DNA of 64,000 nucleotides from Streptomyces bacillaris. GTDB lineage: Bacteria; Actinomycetota; Actinomycetes; Streptomycetales; Streptomycetaceae. The position numbers and the translations under genes were made by a program. The stretch is taken from assembly GCF_003268675.1 (NCBI RefSeq), contig NZ_CP029378.1, positions 7,750,001-7,814,000 of the forward strand, given 5' to 3'. Shown piece by piece: positions 9,077 to 18,111 of this stretch; position 1 is the first letter of the stretch; each line of letters begins with the position of its first letter. The notes beneath the pieces are model-generated. The model was given only the letters and a program-made list of their open reading frames with translations, ran no database searches and was not told the origin of the DNA.

Positions 9077-10945
9077 ATGTGCGGAACAGCAGGATGGGTC
9101 TCCTTCGACCCGGAAGCCCCCGTCACGGCCCCGGTGGCCGACGCGATGACCGCGACCATGGCCTGCCGGGGGCCGGACGCGCACGGCCTCTGGCTCGGCC
9201 GGACCGTCGCCCTCGGCCACCGCCGGCTCTCCGTCATCGACCCGGCGGGTGGCAGCCAGCCGATGGTCTTCGAGGAGAACGGCACGCCGGCCGTCGCCAT
9301 CAGCTACACCGGCGAGGTCTTCAACTATCGCGAGCTGCGACGGCAGTTGCAGGTCCGCGGGCACGGCTTCCGTACCGGGAGCGACACCGAGGTCGTCCTG
9401 CACGCCTACCTGGAGTGGGGCGAGGACTTCACCGAGCACCTCAACGGCATGTACGCCTTCGCGCTGTGGGACGCCCGCACCGAGGAACTCCTGCTGGTCC
9501 GCGACCGCTTGGGCATCAAGCCGCTCTACTACCACCCGCTCCCCGGCGGCGGCGTGCTGTTCGGCTCCGAGCCCAAGGCGATCCTGGCCCATCCCTCGGT
9601 ACGGCCCGCGATCGACACCGAAGGTTTCGCTGAACTGCTCGGCTTCACCAAGACCCCCGGCCACGCCGTCTACAAGGGCATGTACGAGCTGCGCCCCGGC
9701 CATACCCTGCGCGTCGGGCGCGGCGGCCATACCCTGCGCCGCTACTGGGCGGTGGAGTCCCACGAGCACACCGACGACCTGGACACGACCATCGGCCGGG
9801 TCCGTGAGCTGCTGGAGGACATCGTCGCCCGGCAGCTGGTGGCCGACGTCCCGGTGGGCACGCTGCTCTCCGGCGGACTGGACTCCAGCATCATCACCGC
9901 CCTCGCCGCCCGCCACCGGGCCGCCCAGGGAGCCCCGCCGATCCGGTCCTTCGCCCTCGACTTCGACGGCCACGGCGACGGCTTCCGGGCCGACGACTGG
10001 CGCGGCACCCCCGACGCGCCCTTCGCTGAACTGCTCGCCCGGCACGTCGGCTCCGACCACCGGACCGTCACCCTTTCCCCCGGACAGCTCCTTGCCCCGG
10101 AGGCCCGGGAGCCCATCATGCGCGCCCGCGACCTGCCCTTCGACCTCGGAGACGGCGACACCTCGCTCTACCTGCTCTTCCAGGAGGTCCGGCGGGACTG
10201 CACGGTCGCGCTGTCCGGCGAGGCGGCCGACGAGGTGTTCGGCGGCTACCGCTGGTTCAACCACCCCGACACCGTCACCGCCGACACCTTCCCCTGGCTG
10301 GCGCCACCGTTCGGCACCGGCATCTCCGGCCCCGGCAGCGGACCCGGCGAATCCCTGATCGACCCCGCCCTGCTGGCCAAGATCGACCTCCCGGGCTACC
10401 GGGCCCAGCGCTACCACGAGGCGCTCGCCGAAGTCCCGCGCCTGGCCGGGGAGTCCGCCACCGACCGGCGGATGCGCGAGATCGGCTATCTCCACCTCAC
10501 CCGGTTCCTGCCCTGGATGCTGGACCGCAAGGACCGGGCCAGCATGGCCGTCGGCCTGGAGGTCCGTGTGCCGTTCTGCGACCACCGGCTGGTGAGTTAC
10601 GTCTTCAACACCCCGTGGGCGATGAAGTCGTTCGACGGCCGCGAGAAGAGTCTCCTGCGCGCCGCCACCCGCGACCTGCTCCCCGCGGAGATCGCCGACC
10701 GGGTGAAGGCCCCGTACCCGACCAGCCGGGACCGACGCTACCTCGAGGGCCTGCGGACCGCACTCAAGCGTGCTACCGAGGGCCCGGACGCCCCGGTACG
10801 CGAACTGCTGGACGAGTCCGCGCTCGCCGCCGCCACCGCCGAGGACCCGCAGCCCGGCTACCGCACCGGGACCGAACTGGTCCTGGCCCTCGACTTCTGG
10901 CTGCGGGGCCAGAACGTCGGTCTAGCCGTCGACCTGGAGCTCTGA
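9077..10945 (+). CDS. asnB: asparagine synthetase-like glutamine amidotransferase
   Basis: A 622-residue class II (Ntn) amidotransferase. Cys2 (MCGTAGW) is the glutaminase nucleophile, RRLSVID (49-55) and GSDTEVVL bind glutamine, and residues 265-270 (SGGLDS) form the PPi loop of the ATP-dependent synthetase domain. The usual YNGE segment reads YTGE. The reaction is ATP-dependent conversion of a carboxylate to an amide with glutamine as nitrogen donor. It follows the exporter by 36 bp with GAGAGAGG upstream. Housekeeping asparagine synthesis cannot be excluded, but its place at the end of a biosynthetic operon suggests pathway amidation, as OxyD does in oxytetracycline biosynthesis. Confidence 0.88.
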   Translation: MCGTAGWVSFDPEAPVTAPVADAMTATMACRGPDAHGLWLGRTVALGHRRLSVIDPAGGSQPMVFEENGTPAVAISYTGEVFNYRELRRQLQVRGHGFRTGSDTEVVLHAYLEWGEDFTEHLNGMYAFALWDARTEELLLVRDRLGIKPLYYHPLPGGGVLFGSEPKAILAHPSVRPAIDTEGFAELLGFTKTPGHAVYKGMYELRPGHTLRVGRGGHTLRRYWAVESHEHTDDLDTTIGRVRELLEDIVARQLVADVPVGTLLSGGLDSSIITALAARHRAAQGAPPIRSFALDFDGHGDGFRADDWRGTPDAPFAELLARHVGSDHRTVTLSPGQLLAPEAREPIMRARDLPFDLGDGDTSLYLLFQEVRRDCTVALSGEAADEVFGGYRWFNHPDTVTADTFPWLAPPFGTGISGPGSGPGESLIDPALLAKIDLPGYRAQRYHEALAEVPRLAGESATDRRMREIGYLHLTRFLPWMLDRKDRASMAVGLEVRVPFCDHRLVSYVFNTPWAMKSFDGREKSLLRAATRDLLPAEIADRVKAPYPTSRDRRYLEGLRTALKRATEGPDAPVRELLDESALAAATAEDPQPGYRTGTELVLALDFWLRGQNVGLAVDLEL

Positions 10946-11250
10946 ACCGCATCGGAGAGAGGACATACGCCCCCGCAGCCGCACCCGCCCGGATGAACGC
11001 CGATGACGAACTGCACCGTGGGGTCCGAGCCGGGACGGGCACCCTTGTCCGACGTCTCGCGGCGGACGGTTCTGCCCACGTCGTACCGAGGTGCCCGCCA
11101 TCTGTACGGAGTACCGGGCGGTCACCCGGGGCCGGGCCGGTGGGACCTCGGCGCTCGCGCAGGACAGGACAGACGCCCGGGCAACTCCCCGCGCATCGCC
11201 CGGTGTTCCTTGAACGCCGGGGGCGCTGACCTGTTGGTGACGGCATGAGC

Positions 11251-11283
11251 GAGGGGCCCGTGTCACGACGGCACAGGCCCCTC
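11251..11283. terminator. hairpin terminator between convergent genes
   Basis: An inverted repeat GAGGGGCCCGTGTC / GGCACAGGCCCCTC with two G-T pairs and a 5-nt loop lies between the rightward asnB-like gene and the leftward small secreted protein gene. It can serve as a bidirectional terminator. The other bases of the 10946-11328 gap show no gene I can support. Confidence 0.65.
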
Positions 11284-11328
11284 ACTCTCATCCGGAACTA
11301 CGCGGTCGCGTGCGCCCGGCTCCCGAAG

Positions 11329-11559
11329 TCAGCGGACGATCCAGCCGCGCTCCGCGTCGAAGTAGGCTGCCTGTCCCTTGATGGTGGTGATTCCGTACGG
11401 GCCACCCAGGTTCTGGTACTCGCCGATGGCCCAGCCGCCCTCGATGCCCGCGTGGCCGCCGCCGGCGGGGCCGTCCCAGCCGTTTGCGGAAGCCGGGGCC
11501 GCGGCGACGAATCCGGCCGCGGCGACAGCTGCCAGGGTGATCGCGATACGACGAATCAT
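11329..11559 (-). CDS. small secreted protein, unknown function
   Basis: A 76-residue precursor. The first 25 residues form a Sec signal peptide (basic MIRR, hydrophobic core, cleavage after APASA), leaving a mature peptide of about 51 residues rich in Gly and aromatic residues (GWDGPAGGGH, GWAIGEYQNLGG, ending RGWIVR). The ATG at 11559 has GAAGGAG eight bases upstream; the longer open frame to 12036 is not protein-like. No cysteines occur in the mature part. I do not recognise the family. Confidence 0.7.
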   Translation of the reverse strand: MIRRIAITLAAVAAAGFVAAAPASANGWDGPAGGGHAGIEGGWAIGEYQNLGGPYGITTIKGQAAYFDAERGWIVR

Positions 11560-12202
11560 GAACGCTCTCCTTCGAGTTAGCGGCGTATGCCTGCGAAGCC
11601 ACCTTGGCCAGCCGACCCATCGGCGGCACACGCGGCACGCGGAGTTCTCGGGGTAGAGAACCCGATTGGCTGCGATACCTTGGATACGGAACGTCCTTGA
11701 GGTCCGACTGGCCATCCCCTCACACTCCGAGACCATCGCCGAAGCGCAGAGTGCGACCAGCCACGCACCGATCACTGCCGTCCGCGCAGCCCTTGAGGGG
11801 GGGTACAGCGATGCCCTGGCCACGGCTTCGTACCTGCCGGCAGGAAGCCTTCTACCAGTGCATGGCCGACCGTAGGTACAAGCGTGAATGGCTCGCCATG
11901 CCCACCCCAGCCGTTCGATGGGCTCCTGGAGAAGACCGAGTCGGAGGCCCGCACGATCCCCGCCCCCCGGCTCACCGCTATCACCGGGGAGATCACCTCC
12001 AAGACCGCGGACGGCACCGGCCACCTCATCGTGCACACCCCGGCCGGCCCCGTGGCCCAGGGGCTTGCTGTCCAGGAGCGAGTGAGGGGGAGCGGGACTG
12101 CGAGCCCGGGCCCCCAGGCGTACGGGAAGGTCAGCTCAGGCTCGCGGAGTCGAGCCACTCACCGGGTCTGTCAATCGAACGGTGTAACAGGGGTGGTTGG
12201 GG
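11560..12202. other. gap with no supported gene upstream of IS256 copy
   Basis: About 640 bp. A frame at 11884-12240 (+) contains a stretch (PRLTAITGEITSKTADGTGH) that could be a relic of a secreted or phage-like protein, but its codon pattern decays towards the transposase and I cannot name it. Possible imperfect IS ends are CTGTC/GTGTA near 12168-12186 and TACAC/GACAG near 13517-13539. Confidence 0.3.
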
Positions 12203-13429
12203 CTATTGGCGTGCTGCGGAGAGGCGGCCGTCGAAGGTGATGTCGAAGGCGTTCAGGGCGGTCTTCCAGCGCATGGTCCAGCGGGTTTGTCCCTTGCCGG
12301 TGGGGTCGAGGGACATGATGGCCATGTAGACGCACTTCAGGGCGGCGGTCTCGTTGGGGAAGTGTCCGCGGGCCTTGACCGCACGTCGGATGCGGGCGTT
12401 CACGGACTCGATCGCGTTCGTGGTGCAGACGATGCGGCGGATCTCGGTGTCGAACCGAAGGAACGGGGTGAACTCTTCCCAGGCGTTCTCCCAGAGCCTC
12501 ACGATCGCCGGATACTTGCGGCCCCAGGCGTCGACGAACTCGGCGAGCCGCTCCAGGGCAGCCTCTTCAGTCGCCGCGGTGCAGACGGGCTTGAGGAGTT
12601 TGGCGATCTTGTCCCAGTCCTGGCGGGCCGCATAGCGGAAGGAGTTCCGCAGCAGGTGGACCACGCAGGTCTGGCCAGTGGTGCGGGGCCAGACGGTCTC
12701 GACCGCGTCGGGCAGGCCCTTCAGACCATCGCAGACGAGCATGAGGACGTCGTTCACGCCACGGTTCTTGATCTCGGTGAGGATGTGCATCCAGTGCTTG
12801 GCGCCCTCGCCGCCGTCGCCGGCCCACAGCCCGAGAATCTCGCGTCGGCCTTCGGTGCTGACGGCCAGGGCCACATAGATGGGCCGGTTCGCGACGGCAC
12901 CGTCGCGGATCTTCACGTGGATTGCGTCTATGAAGACGACCGGATAGACGGCGTCCAGCGGCCGGTTCTGCCATTCGGCCATGCCGTCGAGGACCTTGTC
13001 GGTGATCGTGGAGATCGTCTGGCGGGAGACCTCGGCGCCATAGACCTCCGCGAGGTGGGCCTGGACCTCGCCGGTCGTCAGGCCCTTCGCGGACAGGGAG
13101 ATGACCATCTCGTCCACGCCGGTGAGGCGCTTCTGTCGCTTCTTGACGATCTTCGGTTCGAACGAGCCGTCACGGTCGCGGGGCACGGATATCTCCACCG
13201 GTCCGACGTCCGTCAGGACGGTCTTCGCGCGGTTGCCGTTGCGGCAGTTACCGCCGTTCCTGCCGGCCGGATCGTGCTTGTCATAGCCGAGGTGATCGGT
13301 GATCTCGCCTTCCAGGGCGGACTCCAGCAGCCGCTTCGTCAGCTGCTGGAGCAGCCCGCCCTCGCCGGTCAGCTGCAGACCCTCGGCCTGAGCCCGCGAG
13401 ACCAGCTCGTCGATCAGCCGGTCATCCAC
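12203..13429 (-). CDS. IS256-family transposase
   Basis: A 408-residue mutator-type DDE transposase. Catalytic Asp residues are in VVFIDAIHVKIRDG and LMLVCDGLKGLPDA, the Glu in CTTNAIESVNARIRR, with the family's CVVHLLRNS segment between. The GTG at 13429 gives the usual IS256 length; the frame is open to 13606, but upstream codons do not look like this family. The protein appears intact, so the element may be mobile. Its right side abuts an orphan C-terminal coding remnant, consistent with insertion into or beside an older gene. Confidence 0.9.
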   Translation of the reverse strand: MDDRLIDELVSRAQAEGLQLTGEGGLLQQLTKRLLESALEGEITDHLGYDKHDPAGRNGGNCRNGNRAKTVLTDVGPVEISVPRDRDGSFEPKIVKKRQKRLTGVDEMVISLSAKGLTTGEVQAHLAEVYGAEVSRQTISTITDKVLDGMAEWQNRPLDAVYPVVFIDAIHVKIRDGAVANRPIYVALAVSTEGRREILGLWAGDGGEGAKHWMHILTEIKNRGVNDVLMLVCDGLKGLPDAVETVWPRTTGQTCVVHLLRNSFRYAARQDWDKIAKLLKPVCTAATEEAALERLAEFVDAWGRKYPAIVRLWENAWEEFTPFLRFDTEIRRIVCTTNAIESVNARIRRAVKARGHFPNETAALKCVYMAIMSLDPTGKGQTRWTMRWKTALNAFDITFDGRLSAARQ

Positions 13430-13489
13430 CGCCCTCGCCGGCGCACCCAGCGCGGTGTCCGCTGCACCCTGTTGTCCTGGCGCAGCGAG

Positions 13490-13651
13490 AAGGTTTTGGC
13501 TGAATGGGTGTCGGTCTACACAACTCAGTACCAGGACAGGATCACCTACCGTAAGACGTCCACCAACTTCAGGTTCAGTGAAACCTCGTGGTGGACGACG
13601 ACGCATCGCAGAACCTACGTTTACTCATCGAAGATCTACTGGGGGTACTGA
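13490..13651 (+). pseudogene. orphan C-terminal fragment rich in Tyr/Trp/Thr
   Basis: The last 50 or so codons of a rightward gene whose 5' part is absent. The tail (STNFRFSETSWWTTTHRRTY, then VYSSKIYWGY) is aromatic-rich, and its DNA has noticeably lower GC than its surroundings, which favours real protein over chance. It starts where the IS256 element ends. No family recognised; it could be the end of a secreted or phage structural protein. Confidence 0.4.
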
Positions 13652-13724
13652 CCGGCCCAGGCTGCCCGGCGCGTATGTCCGGGCAGCCGTCGGCAGAATC
13701 GCCTCAGCACCAGTCGGGAGACAC

Positions 13725-13898
13725 GTGAACAATTCCTCCATGGGCGTCGTGCTGATGTCCGTCGGTGCTGTCGCCACTGCGGCGGGAGCCCTGATGTACG
13801 TCCTCCCGGGCCCCGGACTCCCCGTCCTCTTGATAGGGCTGGCGCTCATGGCCGCAGGAGCTGTCCTACGGATCGTCCGCAGGGCGACAGACAAGTAG
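13725..13898 (+). CDS. small two-helix membrane protein
   Basis: A 57-residue protein starting at GTG with GTCGGGAG upstream. Two hydrophobic helices (SMGVVLMSVGAVATAAGALM and LPVLLIGLALMAAGAVL) are joined by a short PGPG turn, ending RIVRRATDK, so the C-terminus is probably cytosolic. It resembles the small membrane proteins scattered through Streptomyces genomes; function unknown. It stands alone between IS remnants. Confidence 0.55.
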   Translation: MNNSSMGVVLMSVGAVATAAGALMYVLPGPGLPVLLIGLALMAAGAVLRIVRRATDK

Positions 13899-14007
13899 CT
13901 GCTCTCTGGGCGTAGCACACACCCGCTATGAACCCGCTCCGGGTAACGTCCCGGGGCGGGTTCTCGCGTCCAGGTATTCCCAGCGACGAGGCTTCTTGTT
14001 TCGTCTC

Positions 14008-14175
14008 ATCGAAGCTTGGTCGGCCTCGCCCACCTGCTGGGCACGGTGCCCTCGACCGTCCACCAACCGTGGCCCGTTTCGGCCTGGCGCGGCTCACGCA
14101 CCTGGACCGGACCACCGGCCCGAACAAGCGCCGCTACGAACGCGACGGGCCCGACGTACTTGTCCGTTCACCTAG
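14008..14175 (+). pseudogene. IS481-family transposase remnant, frameshifted
   Basis: Two frames read consecutively give SLVGLAHLLGTVPSTVH and then RFGLARLTHLDRTTGPNKRR followed by YERDGPDVLV. This matches the N-terminal HTH and linker of IS481 transposases (…LGVAPSTVHRVL…GLSRLAWLDRPTG…RYE…PGELVH). The reading frame shifts between the two pieces and the DDE domain is missing. The rest of the 13899-14481 gap shows no gene I can support. Confidence 0.6.
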
Positions 14176-14481
14176 TAGTGCTTGGTCATGGTGAACTCGG
14201 ATGTCAGGCGGTGCGGTCGACGGGGCATTCTGCATGGGCTGGCCACGGATCAGCCGGGACAGGTACTGGCAGCGGTCCGAGGCTTCGGGTCCGGCCGTGG
14301 CCGTGTCCGCGGGCTGGCATCCGCCGACGGATGCCAGCGGCCCGCCGGCACCCCCGAGGCGGCGACACCCCGCCCGGGGTCCGACGGATCGTGTGGCGCC
14401 GACGCGGCCACAGTCGGGCCCAAGGAGTGACAGCCTCGACGGATCATGTGTGAGCCTGTGGAGCTGTTGTCGAACTGACGG

Positions 14482-15030
14482 TCAACTGCCGGTGATCGTC
14501 AGCTCCGAGACCCCGTACGTTGACGTGATGCCCTCAGCTGTCGCACACGCGCCCAGGTCCAGGGCCACACTCGTGATGGTCTCCACCGCGGTGGCTCCCT
14601 GGAACCAGCCACTGGTGATCTCGCCGGTCAGCGTCACCACGGTCTGGCCCTGAACGATGGACACCGTCCGGTTGTAGGAGAAGGTACTGGTGGCTCCTGT
14701 CGACCACGAGATCAGGTCGACTCCGGTGTTGGCCTCCGTCAGGCTGAGGCAGGACAGAGTGGTGTTGGAGGTGAACCCCGTCGAGCCCGTGAAGGTGAAA
14801 GGGCTCACCGTCGCAAGGCAGGGTGCGTGGATGTTCTGCCCCGACCGTGTCAGCGACTGGGGTGTGTTGGTGAGCCCAGGGTTATACGTCGTGGTCTGAC
14901 TGCCTCCGCACACCACCTGGTAGGGGATGACCTGCTCGGCCGCGCCGGCCGGCTGCACGGGGAGCAGAACCGCTGCGGCGGTCAGCGCGCCAACACCGAG
15001 AAGAGCACGAATACGTCTGCTTACGGACAT
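14482..15030 (-). CDS. secreted four-Cys protein A (paralogue of the 15651 gene)
   Basis: A 182-residue precursor with a Sec signal peptide of about 30 residues (MSVSRRIRALLGVGALTAAA… cleaved after PAGAA). The mature part is Thr/Ser-rich beta-type sequence with four Cys, one each in VVCGG, APCLA, LSCLSL and GACATA. It shares Cys spacing and the core pattern (W-S-TGAT, RTV, T-x-TGEITSG-x-F-x-G, ELTIT at the end) with the divergent gene at 15651. Two disulphides are likely. No recognised family; perhaps a surface or coat protein of aerial growth, but this is inference. Confidence 0.75.
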   Translation of the reverse strand: MSVSRRIRALLGVGALTAAAVLLPVQPAGAAEQVIPYQVVCGGSQTTTYNPGLTNTPQSLTRSGQNIHAPCLATVSPFTFTGSTGFTSNTTLSCLSLTEANTGVDLISWSTGATSTFSYNRTVSIVQGQTVVTLTGEITSGWFQGATAVETITSVALDLGACATAEGITSTYGVSELTITGS

Positions 15031-15650
15031 GGATTTCCCTCAGTCGTTTCCAGGAACTCTCCCCACGCACCGCAGGACACAGGGGTGTCATCGAAACGAC
15101 GTCACGCCCTGACGGGAGGGTGAGTACCTGTGCAGCGTGACAGCGAGACACTCGTCACGCACAGCCCCATTTCAGGACAAGGGTGGTGAGCTGGGGAGCT
15201 GTTCCTGGGGCTCCTGGGGCGAGCTTCGAGGAGCTCGGCCCTGCTGGTTCAGGCGAACTGCGGACTTGCTGCCGAGTCCGTCCGCAGGCTCCCGTCCTCC
15301 TCGGGGGCGGTGCGTAGCCGAGCCGCGGGGTGGAGACGTTCCTCATCAGGCGCGGCGTGATACGAATGCCTCCCCAGGCCCTTGAGGCTACGACGGTCAC
15401 CGTCGCCACTGTCCCGTCGCGTCCGTCCGGGCTACCGGCTGGCATGCCGTTGCCTGCGCGTCCACCCACAACTGCGCCCTCCCCGCCTATGGCACCAAGC
15501 GTCACCACCTGACCGAGATCGCTGCATACCGGCCTGCGCCGAAGCCCGTCTCGGTGGGCCTTCCGGGCCACCGAGACGGTGGCCGGATTGCCGCTAGCTG
15601 CGATGACCTGCCCGTGGGACCGTCGAGTCCCTAGGAAGGGGGGCTCCTCG
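15031..15650. other. intergenic region between divergent secreted-protein genes
   Basis: A 620-bp gap between the two divergent paralogues. It must contain both promoters. AGGAAGGGGGG is the ribosome binding site of the right gene. I see no gene supported by codon pattern or homology. Confidence 0.4.
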
Positions 15651-16193
15651 ATGAAGCGAAATTCTGCCATCGGCTTGTTCAGCGCGCTGGCGCTGGCCGC
15701 GGCCTCGGTAGTAGCGGCTGGGTCACCGGCCCATGCGGCAGTGGGCGACATCCTGTGCACGACGCCCAGCAACGACTCCTCCAGCTACTCACCGCCCCTG
15801 AGCCTGACACCTGCCAGCACCACCGTGACCATCACCCGGGATCTCAACACCTGCACCTCGCTGAGCGTGCCCGCCATCAACTCGGCACCCGTCACCGTGA
15901 GCCAGGTGACCATCCCGTCCTACTCCTGCCTCACCCTCCTGAACACCGCCCCCACCACCATCAGCTTCACCTGGAACACCGGCGCCACCACCGTCGTCAC
16001 CGGCACCAGGACCGTCAACCTCGCCGCCGCCGTACTCACCACCACGGTCACAGGCACCGTCACCTCCGGCCTCTTCACCGGAGACACCGTCCTCTACCAG
16101 CTCGTCGCCCCCTCCACCGACGTCCTCGCCTGCACCCTCGGCCTGGGAACGGTCTCCCGAATCGACAGCGTCGCCACCCTCACCATCAACTGA
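15651..16193 (+). CDS. secreted four-Cys protein B (paralogue of the 14482 gene)
   Basis: A 180-residue precursor with a signal peptide (MKRNSAIGLFSALALAAASV… cleaved after SPAHA). The mature region is Thr-rich beta-type sequence with four Cys in ILCTTP, NTCTSL, YSCLTL and LACTLG, aligning with the four in protein A. Shared blocks include SFTWNTGATTVVTGTRTVNL and TVTSGLFTGDTV, ending ATLTIN. The ATG is preceded by AGGAAGGGGGG. The divergent arrangement with its paralogue suggests an old inverted duplication with co-regulation. Function unknown. Confidence 0.75.
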   Translation: MKRNSAIGLFSALALAAASVVAAGSPAHAAVGDILCTTPSNDSSSYSPPLSLTPASTTVTITRDLNTCTSLSVPAINSAPVTVSQVTIPSYSCLTLLNTAPTTISFTWNTGATTVVTGTRTVNLAAAVLTTTVTGTVTSGLFTGDTVLYQLVAPSTDVLACTLGLGTVSRIDSVATLTIN

Positions 16194-16402
16194 GCTGTCA
16201 TCAGAGCCACACTGGATCGGGCGGACGGACAGACACGCGCGCTTCCGGCTGAACGGCTCTCAGCTTGACTCTGTCGGCGATCTTGGCGTTTCCCGGTGCG
16301 GCAGCATGGTCAACGGGCATGCTCGGGTAGTTCTGCCGACCGTTGCAGCTGTCGAGGTGCTCGTTGTCCCTGCGCCCCCGTTCCGGTGAGCACGTTCCGC
16401 CT

Positions 16403-16785
16403 CTGACCGCGCAGATCGCGCGGGCAAGCAACCCGGGCGGCGCGGAAGGCGATATGGGTGCGTGACCGGCTGGACGGGATGTGGCGCGACGAGGACTTCG
16501 CCGACTGGTATCCCAGGGACGGACGGCCGGGTTTCTCGCCCGCTCAACTGGCCACCGTCTGCGTACTGCAGTTCCTTCTCGGCCTGTCGGACCGGCAGGC
16601 CGACGAGGCGGTCCGCTGCCGCATCGACTTCAAGTACGCGATGGCCATGGAACTGGACGATCCAGGCTTCCACCACAGTGTGCTGGCCGACTTCCGCGAT
16701 CGTCTCGCCGAGGATGGCCGTGCCGACCGTCTTCTCGACCTCGTGCTGGCCCGCCTGAAGGAGGCCGGACTGGTGCGCGAGCGAG
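16403..16785 (+). pseudogene. IS1182-family transposase, N-terminal fragment
   Basis: The sequence DRLDGMWRDEDFADWYPRDG, then FSPAQLATVCVLQFLLGLSD and a DFKYAMAMELDDPGFHHSVL block, is the conserved N-terminus of IS1182-type transposases. Upstream, RASNPGG is in a different frame, so the start is shifted. After LKEAGLVRER the homology stops at about 16785 and unrelated sequence follows. No DDE catalytic domain remains. Confidence 0.75.
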
Positions 16786-16932
16786 CCTGGCTCTGGCCGC
16801 CGTCGGTGTACGGCAAGAAAAGGCCGGCCGCGCTCGCCGAGCGGGTCTCCCGGCATCGACCAGGGCCAGGAGGGCACGCCTGCGGCACGAGGCGGCAAGG
16901 GGCATCCGAGACCGTGATCGGCCCGACGACTG

Positions 16933-17454
16933 CTATCCGGCCGGCTGGAGTGCCCAGTAGTGCGGTTCGACGGGGGCGTGCCTCACCACGATCCGGCCGT
17001 TGACGCCGGGATCGTCCACGATCTTTCCGTATGAGGGGGAGAAGTCGCCGGGCGTGTGCTCGATGTCTGCCCACACCACGCTGCCGGGCCCGGCGGAGCC
17101 GTAGGAGACGGTCCACTCGGCGTACCTGTCACCGCAGCTGCTGACCGATACGGTGTGCTGCGACGTTACTCTCATGCAGGTGCGCGAGTCCGAGCCTGCC
17201 GGGGAGATCTCCATCATTCCGTCGGGGCGTTGCAGCACGTGCCAGTTTGCCGACGTGGATGCGGTCTCCGCGCAGTCGCCCAGCGACACCACGCCGATGC
17301 TCGCGTGTGTCTTGGGCCAGACCAGACACTTGCCGTCCGTGAGAGCCGCGAACCGGTAGACCCCGTCGACGAGCGGGGCGGCGTGGGCGGGTTGCGCGAG
17401 TGCCGCGGTGGCCGCCAGCCCGGCGGCCGTGAGGGCGATGACGCGTGAACGCAT
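16933..17454 (-). CDS. secreted beta-rich protein (possible ricin-type/beta-trefoil fold)
   Basis: A 173-residue precursor: signal peptide MRSRVIALTAAGLAATAALA with cleavage near AHAA, then about 147 residues. The mature part has Cys pairs (KCLVWP, GDCAET, RTCMRV, SSCGD) and repeated short strands such as DGVYRFAALTDGKCLVW and ANWHVLQRPDGMMEI, ending PHYWALQPAG. The W-x-(L/V)-Q-P pattern resembles beta-trefoil lectin-like or protease-inhibitor folds, but QxW repeats are not clear enough for a firm call. The ATG at 17454 has CGAGGAG upstream. Confidence 0.6.
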   Translation of the reverse strand: MRSRVIALTAAGLAATAALAQPAHAAPLVDGVYRFAALTDGKCLVWPKTHASIGVVSLGDCAETASTSANWHVLQRPDGMMEISPAGSDSRTCMRVTSQHTVSVSSCGDRYAEWTVSYGSAGPGSVVWADIEHTPGDFSPSYGKIVDDPGVNGRIVVRHAPVEPHYWALQPAG

Positions 17455-18111
17455 GGGTGGGACTCCTCGAACAGCCGTGGTCGATCCGATCGCACGGCAC
17501 AGACGCGGCGGAGAGTAGATGTCGCCTGAGACGGCGGCGGCACCGATCTTGGGACACCGGCCCGTCCGGCAGCGGCCCGCGGCGGCCGCTATCACTCGTC
17601 TGGCCGAGCCATGTCATCCGATGGCGTGGCTCGGGATGCGGCCTCACCGACCGCGGCCGGTACACACGTGAAATCGCTGATCATCCGCGTGAGGTGACAG
17701 CGCGTTTCACGAGTTCCCGTTCGTGCGCGGGCCGGGTCGTCCCTGGCCGCCGGTTCCGGCAGGGGAACCGGGGCGCGAAGGAGGCCCTTGGTGTCAGCCG
17801 CCGGGGCGTGCGACCATCTGACCTCCCGGACGAGAACAGCGACCACCACGCGGCCGTCGTCGCCCTGCTGCCCGTCCCCGTTCCCGTACCCGTCCGCGCC
17901 GCGCCCGTGCATCGCTGTTCTCGCCCGCACCGGCACCCCGGTCGACGGCGACCTCAAGTCCGCCGGGCGCCTCGCCCAGGCCGACCCGGACGCCACGACC
18001 GCTCGGGCTGACCCGCCGGAGGGGTGCAACACGGGGTGACCTGTTCCATCGCAGCGGACCGGACCGGCGGTGCCGCTGGTCCGGACGAAAGATCTGAACC
18101 AATACCGGGAG
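17455..18111. other. gap without supported gene
   Basis: About 660 bp between the secreted protein's start and the desaturase stop. Several open frames exist on both strands, but none has a protein-like composition or recognisable family. Nothing else identified. Confidence 0.4.

Noticed and set aside
6761..10585. Very long open frame (over 1200 codons) on the minus strand across the ligase end, thioesterase, MFS and asnB genes
   Set aside because: It is antisense to four well-supported genes; its translation is low-complexity Gly/Arg/Gln-rich, an artefact of GC-biased third positions.
1..10945. Assignment of the cluster to a named natural product
   Set aside because: Gene content partly recalls polyene amide and amidated polyketide pathways, but the left end is missing and no diagnostic enzyme is present.
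12197..13651. Long plus-strand frame across the IS256 transposase
   Set aside because: Antisense to the transposase over most of its length; only the last ~50 codons, beyond the IS, look like real protein and are reported as a fragment.
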